A program made the position numbers and the translations under genes. The notes beneath the pieces were generated by a model. That model was not told where the DNA came from, ran no database searches, and worked only from the letters and a program-made list of their open reading frames with translations. A stretch of DNA of 64,000 nucleotides from Deltaproteobacteria bacterium (GTDB lineage Bacteria; Myxococcota_A; Polyangia; Polyangiales; Ga0077539). Location: contig JADJAE010000006.1 in NCBI GenBank assembly GCA_016704445.1, forward strand, positions 1 through 64,000, given 5' to 3'. Shown one piece after another: positions 50,554 through 60,256 of the stretch (its first letter is position 1; every line of letters begins with the position of its first letter).

Positions 50554-52953
50554 CTACAGCGCGCGGAAGTTCATCCAGACGCCGTCGAAGAAGCCCGCCG
50601 CGCGCACGCCCTGGGCGCTGAACACCATCGCGTCGGGCGCCGCGAACTGCGACGAGAACGGCATGAACCGGTAGAGCAGCCGCTCCGATCCGGCGGTGGT
50701 GACGATGGCCGCGCCGAGGCGGTCGGGCCTCTCGGGAAACACCACCACCATGGCGGCGTCGGGGTGGCTGGCGCCGCCGAGCGTGAGGGCGGCGTCGCTC
50801 CAGCGGGCGTCGACGGTGGGGCGCACCACGTCCGCGCCGAGCCCGAGGTACACGAGCACGTGGGCGTCGCGCACCGCGGCGTCGACGGCGCTCAGCGGCA
50901 GCGCGCAGCCGTAGCCGTTGCCCGTCACGGCCCAGGACGAGACGAGGTACGCGGCGTACTCGCGCCACACCGCGGGGCCCGCGTCGGGGTACACGAAGCA
51001 GAACGGCTGCTGCAGCGCCTCGTTGAAGGGACCGTGCGTCCCGGGGCGCTTTCCCTCCTGCGGGCCGACGGGGAGGTCGGCGTCGGGCACCTCCATGCGT
51101 CGCCCGTCGACGACGACGGCGGTGACGCCCGCGGCGCGCAGGGCGTGGCCGTCGAGCACCATCGAGCGGACGTTGGTGGCCGTGAGGGTGACGGTGCCGC
51201 CCTCGCGCGAAGAGACCACGCGGAGGTCGGCGGAGGGGTCGGTGGCGCTGCGGAGCGAGACGAAGGAGTGGCGCGGGTTCACCCACGGGCCCGGCGAGGT
51301 GAAGGTGAAGCGGGTCTCCGTCGGGTCGACCGTGCGCGTGCGGAAGAACTCGAAGAGCGGAGGCCAGTCGACGCAGTCGGCGCCGGCGGAGGCGTCGCCG
51401 TCCCACCAGTGGCCCGCGCCGGGCTGCTCGTGGGTCTGCACGTCCATGGTGAACATCCTCGCGGCCGCGGTGAGGGAGCGCATCTCCCGGATGGGGACGT
51501 TGTCGTCGGCGGTGCCGTGGATGCCGTAGATGCCGCGGTGGGTGAGGTTGGAGAGGTAGCCCTGGGTGTTGCTCGACGCCTGCGAGCGGGCGAAGGCCCC
51601 GCGCGGCGCGGCGGCGCCCGTGTACGACTGAAACGACCCCCAGCCCGCGCTCGGACCGATGGCCGCGAAGCGCCCGGTGTGGTGCGTCCCGAGCTGCCAG
51701 GTCCCGTGGCCGCCCATGGAGTGGCCGGTGAGGTACACGCGCGTCGGGTCGACGCGGTAGCGAGCCATCGCGTCGTCGAGGATCTCCACGCCGTCGAGGC
51801 GACCCCACTGCTCCCAGTCGAAGCCGAAGGGGCGGCGGTTGGTGGGGGCGACGATCCAGAGGTCGCTCTTGGGCGAGTAGGCCTGCGCCTGGCCGATGCC
51901 CTCCACCCCGGCCCCGTGCAGCGTGAGCGCCATCCCATAGCGCCGCGACGCGTCGTAGGGCCTCGGCGGAACCACCCCGAAATACTGCGCCGAGCGGTCG
52001 ATGCGAGAGCGGAAGGTGACCCGCCGGGTGGCGTCCGCCGCCACCGTGGCGAGCTGGATCGTTCGTCGATAGCTGGCTCGCAGCGAGGCGGAGTCGATGC
52101 GGAGGGTGACCGGCACCATGCGCCCGGCCTCGGCGGGAGCGCGCCGGGGCATCAGCCGAAACGGCACCTGCGTGACGGCCCCGGCGGGCAGCGAGGGGAT
52201 GGCGATCTCCGAGGGCTCCCAGTCGTCGCCGGCCTCGACGCGCGCGGTGACGCCGAGGGCGGGGGCGTCGGTGAGGTTGAGCACCGCGAGGCCGACGAAG
52301 CGCTCCTCGCGCTCGCCCACCGCGAGGTCCGGGGCGGTGAGGTCGGCGGTGTTGAGGTAGACCTCGTCGGCGGTCTGGAAGAGCTTCACCCGAAGGGCTC
52401 CGCGCGTCGCGGCGGAGCGCACCAGCACCGTGCTGCCGCCCTCGCGCACCGGCAGCGGAACCCGGATGCGCCCCGAGGCGTAGACGTCCCCCGGGAGCAC
52501 GGCGCGGTCGACGTAGAGGGCGAGGGCCGTCTCGGCCTGCGCGAAGAGGTAGCGGCCCGCGGGGCGCTCGATGCGCGCGGCGGCGTAGACCACACCCCGC
52601 CGGGAGCCGGTGGTGAGCTGGCCGTCGGTCCCGGGCTCCGGGTCGGACCAGTCGATGCTCCAGGCGGCCTCGGTGACCGGCGCGGTGAAGCTCCCGTCCT
52701 CGATGGCGGGGACCACCTCGTCGGGCGCCCCCTGTGGCAGGAAGCCTACGCGCCAGTCGGGCATCGCGAAGGGCATCGGGTCGCCCTGGTCGATGACCGG
52801 CCGGGCGACCGGGAGATCGGGCGAGGGCGATGAGTCCGAAGGAGCGTCGGCGGCGGCGTCGACCGGGGAGGTGGCGTCCGGCGCGCCCGCAGCGGGGGCG
52901 TCGTCGGAGCAGCCGAGCAGGAGCAGCGGGAGCAGCGGGAGCACGCGGCGCAT
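50554..52953 (-). CDS. esterase/PHB-depolymerase-like lipoprotein
   Basis: 799 aa from the ATG at 52953; lipobox LLLLGC15, Asp/Ser/Pro linker to about residue 60. Residues 60-310 are beta-rich (accessory domains). The hydrolase domain starts at about 330: YGMALTLHGAGVEGIGQA (oxyanion), nucleophile in VYLTGHSMGGHGTWQLG, acid in GIHGTADDNVPIREM and His in EQPGAGHWWDGD. This is the pattern of polyhydroxybutyrate depolymerase and feruloyl-esterase-type enzymes. A C-terminal beta domain follows. It is secreted to the surface. A role in degrading external polyesters would fit the PHA locus 13 kb away but is not shown. Confidence 0.8.
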   Translation of the reverse strand: MRRVLPLLPLLLLGCSDDAPAAGAPDATSPVDAAADAPSDSSPSPDLPVARPVIDQGDPMPFAMPDWRVGFLPQGAPDEVVPAIEDGSFTAPVTEAAWSIDWSDPEPGTDGQLTTGSRRGVVYAAARIERPAGRYLFAQAETALALYVDRAVLPGDVYASGRIRVPLPVREGGSTVLVRSAATRGALRVKLFQTADEVYLNTADLTAPDLAVGEREERFVGLAVLNLTDAPALGVTARVEAGDDWEPSEIAIPSLPAGAVTQVPFRLMPRRAPAEAGRMVPVTLRIDSASLRASYRRTIQLATVAADATRRVTFRSRIDRSAQYFGVVPPRPYDASRRYGMALTLHGAGVEGIGQAQAYSPKSDLWIVAPTNRRPFGFDWEQWGRLDGVEILDDAMARYRVDPTRVYLTGHSMGGHGTWQLGTHHTGRFAAIGPSAGWGSFQSYTGAAAPRGAFARSQASSNTQGYLSNLTHRGIYGIHGTADDNVPIREMRSLTAAARMFTMDVQTHEQPGAGHWWDGDASAGADCVDWPPLFEFFRTRTVDPTETRFTFTSPGPWVNPRHSFVSLRSATDPSADLRVVSSREGGTVTLTATNVRSMVLDGHALRAAGVTAVVVDGRRMEVPDADLPVGPQEGKRPGTHGPFNEALQQPFCFVYPDAGPAVWREYAAYLVSSWAVTGNGYGCALPLSAVDAAVRDAHVLVYLGLGADVVRPTVDARWSDAALTLGGASHPDAAMVVVFPERPDRLGAAIVTTAGSERLLYRFMPFSSQFAAPDAMVFSAQGVRAAGFFDGVWMNFRAL

Positions 52954-52973
52954 GGCCCTCGGTCTCGTTGGGG

Positions 52974-53336
52974 TCAGTGGTGCCTCTGGAGCACGTCGAG
53001 GTTCATGTATGCGACGTAGTAGGCCGTCGTGAGGATCGCGAGGGTGACGAAGAGGACGGCGTAGTACCGCGTCACGGGGCGTTCGCTCCGCGCGAGGCTG
53101 ACCGCGGACGTGACGCCGCCGAAGAGAAGTCCGAAGAGGCCACCGCCGAAGATGTAGATCACGCCGGCGACGCCCAGTGACGGCAAGACCTCCAGGGATA
53201 GGAGCAACAAGGGGAGGCAGATGCCAAAGAAGAGCGCGCAGAGTGCCGCCATGGACACGACGAGAAGCACCCTGCGAACGAGCGGCCAGAGCGCGACTCG
53301 TCCTCCGCGAGGCTCTGCTCCGGGATCATCCGTCAC
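52974..53336 (-). CDS. small integral membrane protein
   Basis: 120 aa from a GTG at 53336. Three hydrophobic helices: RVLLVVSMAALCALFFGICL (about 22-47), LPSLGVAGVIYIFGGGLFGL (52-78) and TRYYAVLFVTLAILTTAYYV (88-110). Not recognised. It lies upstream of the esterase lipoprotein (20 bases) in the same direction, so the two may be co-transcribed. Confidence 0.7.
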   Translation of the reverse strand: MTDDPGAEPRGGRVALWPLVRRVLLVVSMAALCALFFGICLPLLLLSLEVLPSLGVAGVIYIFGGGLFGLLFGGVTSAVSLARSERPVTRYYAVLFVTLAILTTAYYVAYMNLDVLQRHH

Positions 53337-53501
53337 GCGGCACCCAGGCGGAGGTCACGACGAGCATCGCGCTCGATCATGGGCGGTCGATGAGTTCGTG
53401 CGGTACGGCCATGGGCTCACTGCTGCTTACATTTGCACAACATGCGGCGATGCATCGAAATTCGGGCGTCGCGCGGGGCGCCTCAGCGCCCGGTTGTCCC
53501 C

Positions 53502-55129
53502 TCACCGCGGTGTGAGGCGCCTTGCCTCGCTCTCCCACAACGACCGCTGCACCGTCGGCCGCGGCCACGGGGCGGCGCCCGCGCAGGCGGTGGGATCGCG
53601 CCCCGCGGTGACCGCGTCCTGGCCGCGGCGGACTTCCTCCTCGCTGCAGCCGCTCACCCAGAACGCGTGCGCGAAGAGCGCCACCGAGGGGGCGACCGTG
53701 AAGTTCGGCCCCGCGCCGTCTGTGATCCAGGTGACGTGCCCGCTCGGCATCGCGCGCAGCGCGTCGGCGAAGCGCGCGCGGTCCCCGAGCGCCACGCGGA
53801 GCGTCAGGGTGTCGTTCGCCGCGCCCGCGTCACCGATTGCGTCGACCTCGCCGCGCAGCGCCTCGGCCGCCGGGCGCGGGAGCCTCGCGAGCAGGTCGAT
53901 CACGGCGACGCGCGCGAGGGCGTCCTGGGAGATCGCCCATCGTCGGAGGAGCCCGCGCCCCTGCGCGAGGTCGGGTCGCCACGCTGACGCCGCGAGCCGC
54001 GCGAGCACCGCCGCCGCCGCGGGCCCCTGCGCGCGGACGAGCACCGCGTGGAACCGCTCGGGATCGAGCCGACACAGCACCGCCGAGCGCAGCACCTCGT
54101 CCTCGCCGTCGAGGGCGCGCTCCACGGCCGCTGGGTCCGCGGGCCGCTCCTGGAGCGCCGCCACGATCGGCGCGCGGGGGCCCTCGCAGCGCAGCTCGCC
54201 GTCGAGGGTCGTGAGCTGCGCGAGCGCGCGCGCGGCGCCCGCGGGGGGGGCCGAGCAGACCTCGCGGGTCAGGGTTTGAACGAGCCGCGTCCGCTGCGCC
54301 CCGGAGAGCCCGGCGCACGACAGCGCCGCGCCGCTCGCCGTCGGCGTCGCCGCCGCGACGAAGGCACCGAGCAGGGCCGTCCGCGCCGCGTCGAAGCTCG
54401 CATCCTCGATGAGGACACCCTGCGACGGCACCGAGGCGCTGCAGAGGTTCGTGAACATCGTGGAGACCGCCTCGTCGTCGCGCGCCGCGATGCGCTCCAG
54501 CGCGATGGGGACCGCGTCGGTGCCGAGGGTTCGCACCGCCTCGGCGGCAAGGCCTCCCCGGGCCTGAGGCGAGCGCGCTGCGATCATGGCGCGGCGATAG
54601 GGGCCGACCAGATCGACCTGTCGGGCGATCGGCGTGCGGGTGACGGGCCCGACGCCTCCGTCGGGGAGAATCGGCGCGCGGGCCACCTCGACCAGCCAGT
54701 CTTGATCGAGCGCAGGGAGGTGAACCCGGCGCAGCTCGCGCTGCATTCCCCCGTCGCGGCTTACCCCCTGCACGAGCCGGCCGCGCAGGTCGAACGCCCC
54801 ACGGAAGCGGGTCTGACCGCCGCGTGAGAGCGAGGCGTCGTCGTAGAGGGGCGGGAGCACCGAGACCGCGAGCGCGATCGGGAGCACCACGAGGCACAGC
54901 CCGCTGTGGCCGCAGCGGAAATCGAAGCCTTCCGCGGGCGTCGGCGCACCTCCACCCGATCGCCGGGGCGAGCGCTGGCCCTCAGGGCGTCGAGGGTCTC
55001 CGGCGCATCGAGGGACGCCGCCGCCCTCACCTTCGGCGCCCAGAGGTCTCGGAGGCCGTCACACGCCGTTTGCGACCCGAGCGTGAACACACAGACGATG
55101 GCGGTCGCTCGAAGCTGATGAGGGGACAC
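53502..55129 (-). pseudogene. lipoprotein with HEAT-like helical region, frameshifted
   Basis: GTG at 55129 begins MSPHQLRATAIVCVFTLGSQ and TACDG, a lipoprotein signal with its Cys, then an Ala-rich stretch to RPGDRVEV. Here (about 54948) a shift to the next frame gives APTPAEGFDFRCGHSGLC, a hydrophobic segment (LVVLPIALAVSVLPPL) and a long soluble part to 53502. That part includes helical, HEAT-repeat-like stretches (AEAVRTLGTDAVPIALERIA; ALARVAVIDLLARLPRPAAE) and several Cys. The frames join without loss, giving about 541 aa. From 53502 to 54890 the frame is intact. Function is unknown. Confidence 0.65.
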
Positions 55130-55242
55130 CCTGGCGACAGTAGGGCTTCTCCCGGGGCCGCGCGCCCCTCGTCACCAGTACGGGGGGCTCCGCGACGGCG
55201 GAATGACAGCCCCGGGGCTTCGGTGGTCTCCTCCGATCGGCC

Positions 55243-55893
55243 ATGTGGATCGAGACACAAGTCTTCCTCGGTGTCATCGATGCCGCCCGCATCGCGCAGT
55301 CAGTGATCGCCCCCGGCGAGGCGATCTGGCACCTCGCGATGGGCGACGTGGCGCGCCCCGATGTGAAGGTGCCGACCTGGCAGGACGTGAAGGACACCGC
55401 GGGCTCCCTGAGGGAGAGAGCCATGGTCCGGCTCAAGACCGTGGGTGCCGCCGAGGTCGTGGGCGGTGTCGCGATGCTGGGTGGGATGCTCGCGGCCGAC
55501 GGCGTGCTGCGCGCGATCGGCGTCGACGACGGGCTCCCTTTCCCGACGGGCCCTGCGACGGAGACGCGGGACGGCTATCTGCTCTTCCTGACGCCCGCGC
55601 GCCTGGTCCTCGCCGAGGTCGCGAGCCTGGCCGAGGAGCGCCCCTTCGCGATGCCGCGATGCCGCTCCCGCGTCCGGTTGATGCAGCACTGGACGCCCGA
55701 GGCGATCCCGGGCGCGGCGCTCTCGTTGACGCACACCTCGCTCCGTTTCGGGGAGCGCTGGCGGCTCACCATCGGGCGCGATCCTGCCGAGCAGTCCTTC
55801 GACTTCTGGAAGCATCCGAAGGCGCCCGACAACCTCGCGCAGGTGGCCGCCATCGCGGCGCGGCTCACCGCCCTCCGGCGCGCGGCGCCGTGA
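55243..55893 (+). CDS. hypothetical protein
   Basis: 216 aa from the ATG at 55243. Not recognised. The first half is helical (GVIDAARIAQSVIAPGEAIW) with one possible membrane-associated segment (AAEVVGGVAMLGGMLAADGV, residues 69-92). The second half has alternating beta strands (RDGYLLFLTPARLVLAEVAS; ALSLTHTSLRFGERWRLTIG), suggesting a PH-like or lipid-interacting fold, and ends in a helix. It lies convergent to the small lipoprotein gene ten bases away. Confidence 0.7.
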   Translation: MWIETQVFLGVIDAARIAQSVIAPGEAIWHLAMGDVARPDVKVPTWQDVKDTAGSLRERAMVRLKTVGAAEVVGGVAMLGGMLAADGVLRAIGVDDGLPFPTGPATETRDGYLLFLTPARLVLAEVASLAEERPFAMPRCRSRVRLMQHWTPEAIPGAALSLTHTSLRFGERWRLTIGRDPAEQSFDFWKHPKAPDNLAQVAAIAARLTALRRAAP

Positions 55894-55904
55894 GCCACAC
55901 CGGT

Positions 55905-56255
55905 TCAGCGCTCCCAGAGCGGCGGCGACGACGGGATCTCGCGCTGCCGCTCCACGCAGCGCCGCGCGCGGAGGGTGACCCCCGCCTCGCAGCGGAGCCA
56001 GCAGGGCCCCCACAGCGCCTCCGCCGCCCGGCCGCAGTGGGCGTTGCAGGCTGTGAGGTGGCTCTTGTGCAGCAGCGCGAGGGTGTTCTCCTCGTCGGCG
56101 GCGCTGCGGGCGCACGTCGTTCCGCGGTCGGTCCATGTGTCGGGGACGAGCGCACCTCCGACGTCCCACTCGAAGGTCCAGCGGGCGTCGGTGACCGTGC
56201 GGGGGCCACACCCGACGAGCAGCGCCGCACACAAGGCTAGACGCAGGGTGCTCAC
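55905..56255 (-). CDS. small Cys-rich lipoprotein
   Basis: 116 aa from the GTG at 56255, overlapping the upstream stop by four bases (GTGA). Signal VSTLRLALCAALLVGCG with lipobox Cys16. The mature part has six further cysteines (GTTCARS, TACNAHCGRA, GPCWLRCEAG and RRCVERQ) and a hydrophobic-aromatic start (WTFEWDVGGAL). Not recognised. It is co-transcribed with the beta-propeller lipoprotein upstream. Confidence 0.75.
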   Translation of the reverse strand: MSTLRLALCAALLVGCGPRTVTDARWTFEWDVGGALVPDTWTDRGTTCARSAADEENTLALLHKSHLTACNAHCGRAAEALWGPCWLRCEAGVTLRARRCVERQREIPSSPPLWER

Positions 56256-57214
56256 GCCGGTCGTCGCTGCACGACGCCGCCGATGTTGTGCCCCACGGTG
56301 CCGGCCACGTAGAGCGATGGCCCCTCGCAGAGCAGGCTGGTCACCGCCACCGCGGACTCGCTGACGGGGTGTCGGCGGTCCGCGATCGTCACGCTGCCGA
56401 GCGCCACGACGCCTACTCGCGCCTCGGGGACGAAGTGGGTTCCGGCGTACCAGGCCCGCTCGTCTCCGACGGCGAGCGCGTCGGGGTCGTCGATGCCATC
56501 GACCAGGGTCTCGACGTCGCCCCCTGCGAGGTGGACCCGGCGGAGGGAGCCGGTGAGTGTGCCGCGGGGTCGAGCCTGCTCCGCCCAGTAGGCGTACGCA
56601 CCGCGCACCGCGATCGCCGCGACGCCGTGCGATGGTGCGAGCACGGCCGTCGCGCCGCCCCGACGGGGCGCCCATCGCACCGCGCCACCCGCGACGAACA
56701 CCAGCCCGTCGGGGGCGAGGGAGAGCGCCGTCGAGGGCGCAGGGAAGAGCACGCGCTCGGGACCACCGGCGAGGGGCACGGCCACCGTGGGACCGTCCGG
56801 GGAGGAGCAGTAGACCTCCGTCCCGTCGGTCACCATCGCGCTCATGAAGCCCCGCGGGCGGGTCGCCAGGACGCGGGGAGCGGACGGTTGCGCGTGCGTC
56901 GCGACGCGGAGTTCGCCCGAGCGCCGCACGGCCCAGACGATCGCCGTGGCGGTTACGGCCGCCCCAGTGAGGCCGTGGGACTCGAACACCAACGCGCGCG
57001 CCAGGCCGCCGCCGAGAGGGATCCGAAAGAGCACGCCGCCGCCGACCGACTCGGGCGAGTCGTCGATCACGAAGAGGCCACCCCCCGCCGTCGAGAGCGA
57101 GCGCGGCCTACCGAGCCCCGCGACGCCCCACCGGGACGGCAGCCGCGGCGGGGAGCGCCCGCACCCGACCAGCGCAAGGACCGCGCTTTGTAGGATGCCG
57201 CGACGCAGTACCAT
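56252..57214 (-). CDS. beta-propeller lipoprotein
   Basis: 320 aa from the ATG at 57214 (MVLRRGILQSAVLALVGCG); lipobox LVGC18, and an alternative ATG at 57229. The mature part has six to seven repeated WD/YVTN-like strands (GGGLFVIDDSPESVGGGVLF, AIVWAVRRSGELRVATHA, TEVYCSSPDGPTVAVPLAGG, GAYAYWAEQARPRGTLTGSL, RAWYAGTHFVPEARVGVVAL). These fit the short repeat class common in large Myxococcota genomes. Ligand and function are unknown. The next gene overlaps by four bases. Confidence 0.8.
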   Translation of the reverse strand: MVLRRGILQSAVLALVGCGRSPPRLPSRWGVAGLGRPRSLSTAGGGLFVIDDSPESVGGGVLFRIPLGGGLARALVFESHGLTGAAVTATAIVWAVRRSGELRVATHAQPSAPRVLATRPRGFMSAMVTDGTEVYCSSPDGPTVAVPLAGGPERVLFPAPSTALSLAPDGLVFVAGGAVRWAPRRGGATAVLAPSHGVAAIAVRGAYAYWAEQARPRGTLTGSLRRVHLAGGDVETLVDGIDDPDALAVGDERAWYAGTHFVPEARVGVVALGSVTIADRRHPVSESAVAVTSLLCEGPSLYVAGTVGHNIGGVVQRRPA

Positions 57215-57430
57215 CCGACGAGCGTACATGGCGCACGAGCGCCGCTCCATCCAAGCCGCGCCCCGTCGGTGACCGCCTCCCGAATCCCACCGCAGCATGG
57301 TTGGTGCTGACTTCCCATGATGCCTGTTCGCCGGGGGTGGAGGTCTCTCGGATCGAGTTGAGCTTTTCGGTGACACGAACGGCCCCCTCCCCGCCAACAC
57401 CCGGCTGGACCCGATGGAGGAGACCGCTCG

Positions 57431-60256
57431 ATGAGAAGCTTTCTATCGTTTCTTCTGGTAGCAGCCGCGCTCGTTCCGCTCGTTGCGGGGTGCGCCGGCG
57501 ATGCGACCGCGCCCGACGCCGCCGTCGATGCACGCGCGGACTCCGTAGCAGACGCAGACGTCACGGTGACCGCCGACGCCGTAGCGGACGCCGACGTCAC
57601 GGTGATCGCGGACGCCGTAGCGGACGCAGAGCCGCCGGACGACGCTCCGTGGATGGCGGCCCCGACCATCGTGACGGCCTCGATCGGAGCCGCGGGCGGC
57701 GTGGTGGAGCTCGGCGGGTTCACCCTGACGATCCCCCCCGGCGCGCTCACGGAGACGCGAGAGATCACCGTGGAGGGCGCCGTCGACGCCACGGTCGAGG
57801 GCTACTCGCTCTCCTCGCGGCTCTACCGCCTCCAGCCCGAGGGGCTCACGTTCGCGCTGCCGGCCACGGTCAGCATCCCGTTCGTCCCCGGCGCGGAGTC
57901 CCCGGCGCTCTTCTGGTCGCTCGCGGACAACTCCGGCTACGAGGACCTGCATGGGACCGTCATGGGCGCGGCGATGGCGGCCGCGGTCACGCATTTCAGC
58001 GGCGGCTACGTGGGCTCGGTGCTCCCGCCCGCGTGCAACCCCGGGGACTTCTACTGCTTCAACGAGGCCCCGGAGGGCCGACGGCGCTGCACGGCGGACC
58101 GCACCTACGCCTACGATCCTTGCCCGGCCCGGCACATGTGCTCGACCGGCCGGTGCCTCCCGTGGGTCTGCGAGGCCGGCACCAACCGCTGCCGCGGCGC
58201 CGGCGCGGTGGAGATCTGCCTATTCGGGCGGGAGCCCACCGTCACGTACTGCTGGTCAGGGTCGTCGTGCCAGACCAGCCCGGAGTACTGGGGTGGCGCT
58301 ATCTGCGTCCCGCAGGTGTGTCCCCCGGGCGAGGCCTCCTGCGCCGGCACCACCACGCGGCGGCTGTGCAACCCGGGCGGGTCGGGCTATTCGTACACCG
58401 CCTGTCCGTCGGGCAACTCCTGCATCCTGGGCGTCTGCCGGCCACGGATTTGCACGACCGGGACCTCTCTGTGCGTGAGCCCGACCCACCGCCGACAGTG
58501 CAGCGCAGACGGCCTCTCGCACGTCTACGCCCCCTGCCCGCCTCGCAACGCGTGTACGGGCGCGGGCCTGTGCACCCCGTGGGTCTGCACGCCTGGGATG
58601 GCCACCTGCGCGGACCCCACGACGCGCTCGGTGTGCAACGCCGACGGCCTGGGATCGGTGTCCACCGTCTGTCCGAGCGGGCAGCGCTGCAACGGGGGCG
58701 CTTGCGCCACGCCGGTGTGCACGCCCGGAGCGTTCTCGTGCGTGGGCTTGGGCTTCCGGAGGCAGTGCAACCCTGACGGCTTCGGGTACACCACCCCCGC
58801 GGCGTGCCCCGCCAGCAACGCGTGCCTGGGCGCGGGCGTGTGCACCCCCTGGGTCTGCACCCCCGGGACGGCTGCCGCGACCTGCGCGAGCGCCACCGCG
58901 CGCTCGGTGTGCAACCCCGATGGACAGGGCTCGTGGTCGGTGGCCTGCCCGAGCGGGCAAGGCTGCAGCGGCGGGGCGTGCGTGCCTCAGGTGTGCACGC
59001 CAGGCGTGTCTTCCTGCACGGACCTGAACACCCGACGGCAGTGCAACCCCGATGGACAGGCGTACACGCCTACGGCTTGCGGACCGGGCAGCGCGTGCCT
59101 GGGAGCGGGCGTCTGCACGCCGTGGGTCTGTACGCCGGGCGTCGCGTCGTGCGCCGACGGGACCACGCGGCGGGTGTGCAACCCGGACGGCCAGGCGTAC
59201 ACGCCTACGGCTTGCGGACCGGGCAGCGCGTGCCTGGGAGCGGGCGTCTGCACGCCGTGGGTCTGTACGCCGGGCGCCGCGTCGTGCGCCGACGGGACCA
59301 CGCGGCGGGTATGCAACCCCGATGGCCAGGGCTACGCCCCGAGCGCCTGCGGGGCGAGCACAGCATGCCTCGGCGCGGGTGTCTGCACCCCGTGGACGTG
59401 CACCCCTGGAGCGGCCACCTGCGCGAGTCTCACCGCGCGCTCGGCGTGCAACCCCGACGGTCAGGGCTCGTCGACGGTGGCCTGTTCGAGCGGGCAGAGC
59501 TGCACCGGCGGCGCGTGCGTGCCTCAGGTGTGCACGCCAGGCGTGTCTTCCTGCACGGACCTGAACACCCGACGGCAGTGCAACCCCGATGGGCTCGGGT
59601 ACACCGCGGCTGCGTGCCCAGCGGCCAACGCCTGCCTCGGCGCGGGCGTGTGCACCCCGTGGACGTGTACGCCGGGCGCCCCCTCCTGCGCGGGCCTCGA
59701 CGCTCGAAGGGTCTGCAACCTCGACGGACAGGGCTACTCACCCGCCGCGTGTCCTTCGAGCAACGCGTGCCTCGGCGCGGGCGTGTGCACCCCCTGGGTC
59801 TGCACGCCGGGGGCGTTCTCGTGCGTGGATCTCGGCACTCGAAGGGTCTGCAACCTCGACGGACAGGGCTACTCACCCGCCGCATGTCCTTCGAGCAACG
59901 CGTGCCTCGGCGCGGGCGCGTGCACCCCGTGGGTCTGCACGCCCGGTGCGGTCTCCTGCGCGGACGCGAGCACGCCCAGGGGGTGCAACCTCGATGGTCA
60001 GGGCTACACGAACAGGACCGCCTGCGCCGTCGGGAGCGTCTGCACCCCGACGGGGGTCTGCGCCGCCCCGGCGATCGTCGCGATCTCCTCTGCCCTCTCG
60101 GGCTTCCACTCGTGCGCGCTGCGCTCGAGCGGCGCGGTCGTCTGCTGGGGGCGCAACAACAACGGGCAGCTCGGCAACGGAACGCTTACGGATTCGCAAA
60201 GGACGATCGCAATCACGAAACTAACGAACGTCGCGAAGATCACAGCGAGCCAGTGA
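57431..60256 (+). CDS. giant Cys-repeat lipoprotein, N-terminal part (ends at in-frame TGA)
   Basis: 941 aa from the ATG at 57431, with GGAGGA eight bases upstream. Lipobox LVAGC21; ADVTV/ADAVADA-type repeats to about residue 70. A ZU5-like beta domain (residues 80-190) reads AAGGVVELGGFTLTIPPGAL and SIPFVPGAESPALFWSLADN. Then come 15 tandem repeats of about 44-46 residues, each with six Cys (VCTPG, SC, RRxCNPDGQGY, AC, CLGAGVCTPW). Repeats 8-10 are almost identical at DNA level, so expansion is recent. The frame ends in the first RCC1-type blade, [20 protein letters not shown]. The product is surface-exposed and heavily disulphide-bonded. Role unknown; adhesion or prey contact is speculation. 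Confidence 0.82.
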   Translation: MRSFLSFLLVAAALVPLVAGCAGDATAPDAAVDARADSVADADVTVTADAVADADVTVIADAVADAEPPDDAPWMAAPTIVTASIGAAGGVVELGGFTLTIPPGALTETREITVEGAVDATVEGYSLSSRLYRLQPEGLTFALPATVSIPFVPGAESPALFWSLADNSGYEDLHGTVMGAAMAAAVTHFSGGYVGSVLPPACNPGDFYCFNEAPEGRRRCTADRTYAYDPCPARHMCSTGRCLPWVCEAGTNRCRGAGAVEICLFGREPTVTYCWSGSSCQTSPEYWGGAICVPQVCPPGEASCAGTTTRRLCNPGGSGYSYTACPSGNSCILGVCRPRICTTGTSLCVSPTHRRQCSADGLSHVYAPCPPRNACTGAGLCTPWVCTPGMATCADPTTRSVCNADGLGSVSTVCPSGQRCNGGACATPVCTPGAFSCVGLGFRRQCNPDGFGYTTPAACPASNACLGAGVCTPWVCTPGTAAATCASATARSVCNPDGQGSWSVACPSGQGCSGGACVPQVCTPGVSSCTDLNTRRQCNPDGQAYTPTACGPGSACLGAGVCTPWVCTPGVASCADGTTRRVCNPDGQAYTPTACGPGSACLGAGVCTPWVCTPGAASCADGTTRRVCNPDGQGYAPSACGASTACLGAGVCTPWTCTPGAATCASLTARSACNPDGQGSSTVACSSGQSCTGGACVPQVCTPGVSSCTDLNTRRQCNPDGLGYTAAACPAANACLGAGVCTPWTCTPGAPSCAGLDARRVCNLDGQGYSPAACPSSNACLGAGVCTPWVCTPGAFSCVDLGTRRVCNLDGQGYSPAACPSSNACLGAGACTPWVCTPGAVSCADASTPRGCNLDGQGYTNRTACAVGSVCTPTGVCAAPAIVAISSALSGFHSCALRSSGAVVCWGRNNNGQLGNGTLTDSQRTIAITKLTNVAKITASQ

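Noticed and set aside
58023..60060. Possible CRISPR-like repeat array
   Set aside because: Repeats are contiguous, about 135 bp long, in frame and encode a six-Cys domain; there are no unique spacers.
60254..60256. TGA reassigned to tryptophan in this genome
   Set aside because: Many genes here end in TGA at natural ends, including overlapping GTGA/ATGA junctions, so genome-wide reassignment is excluded.
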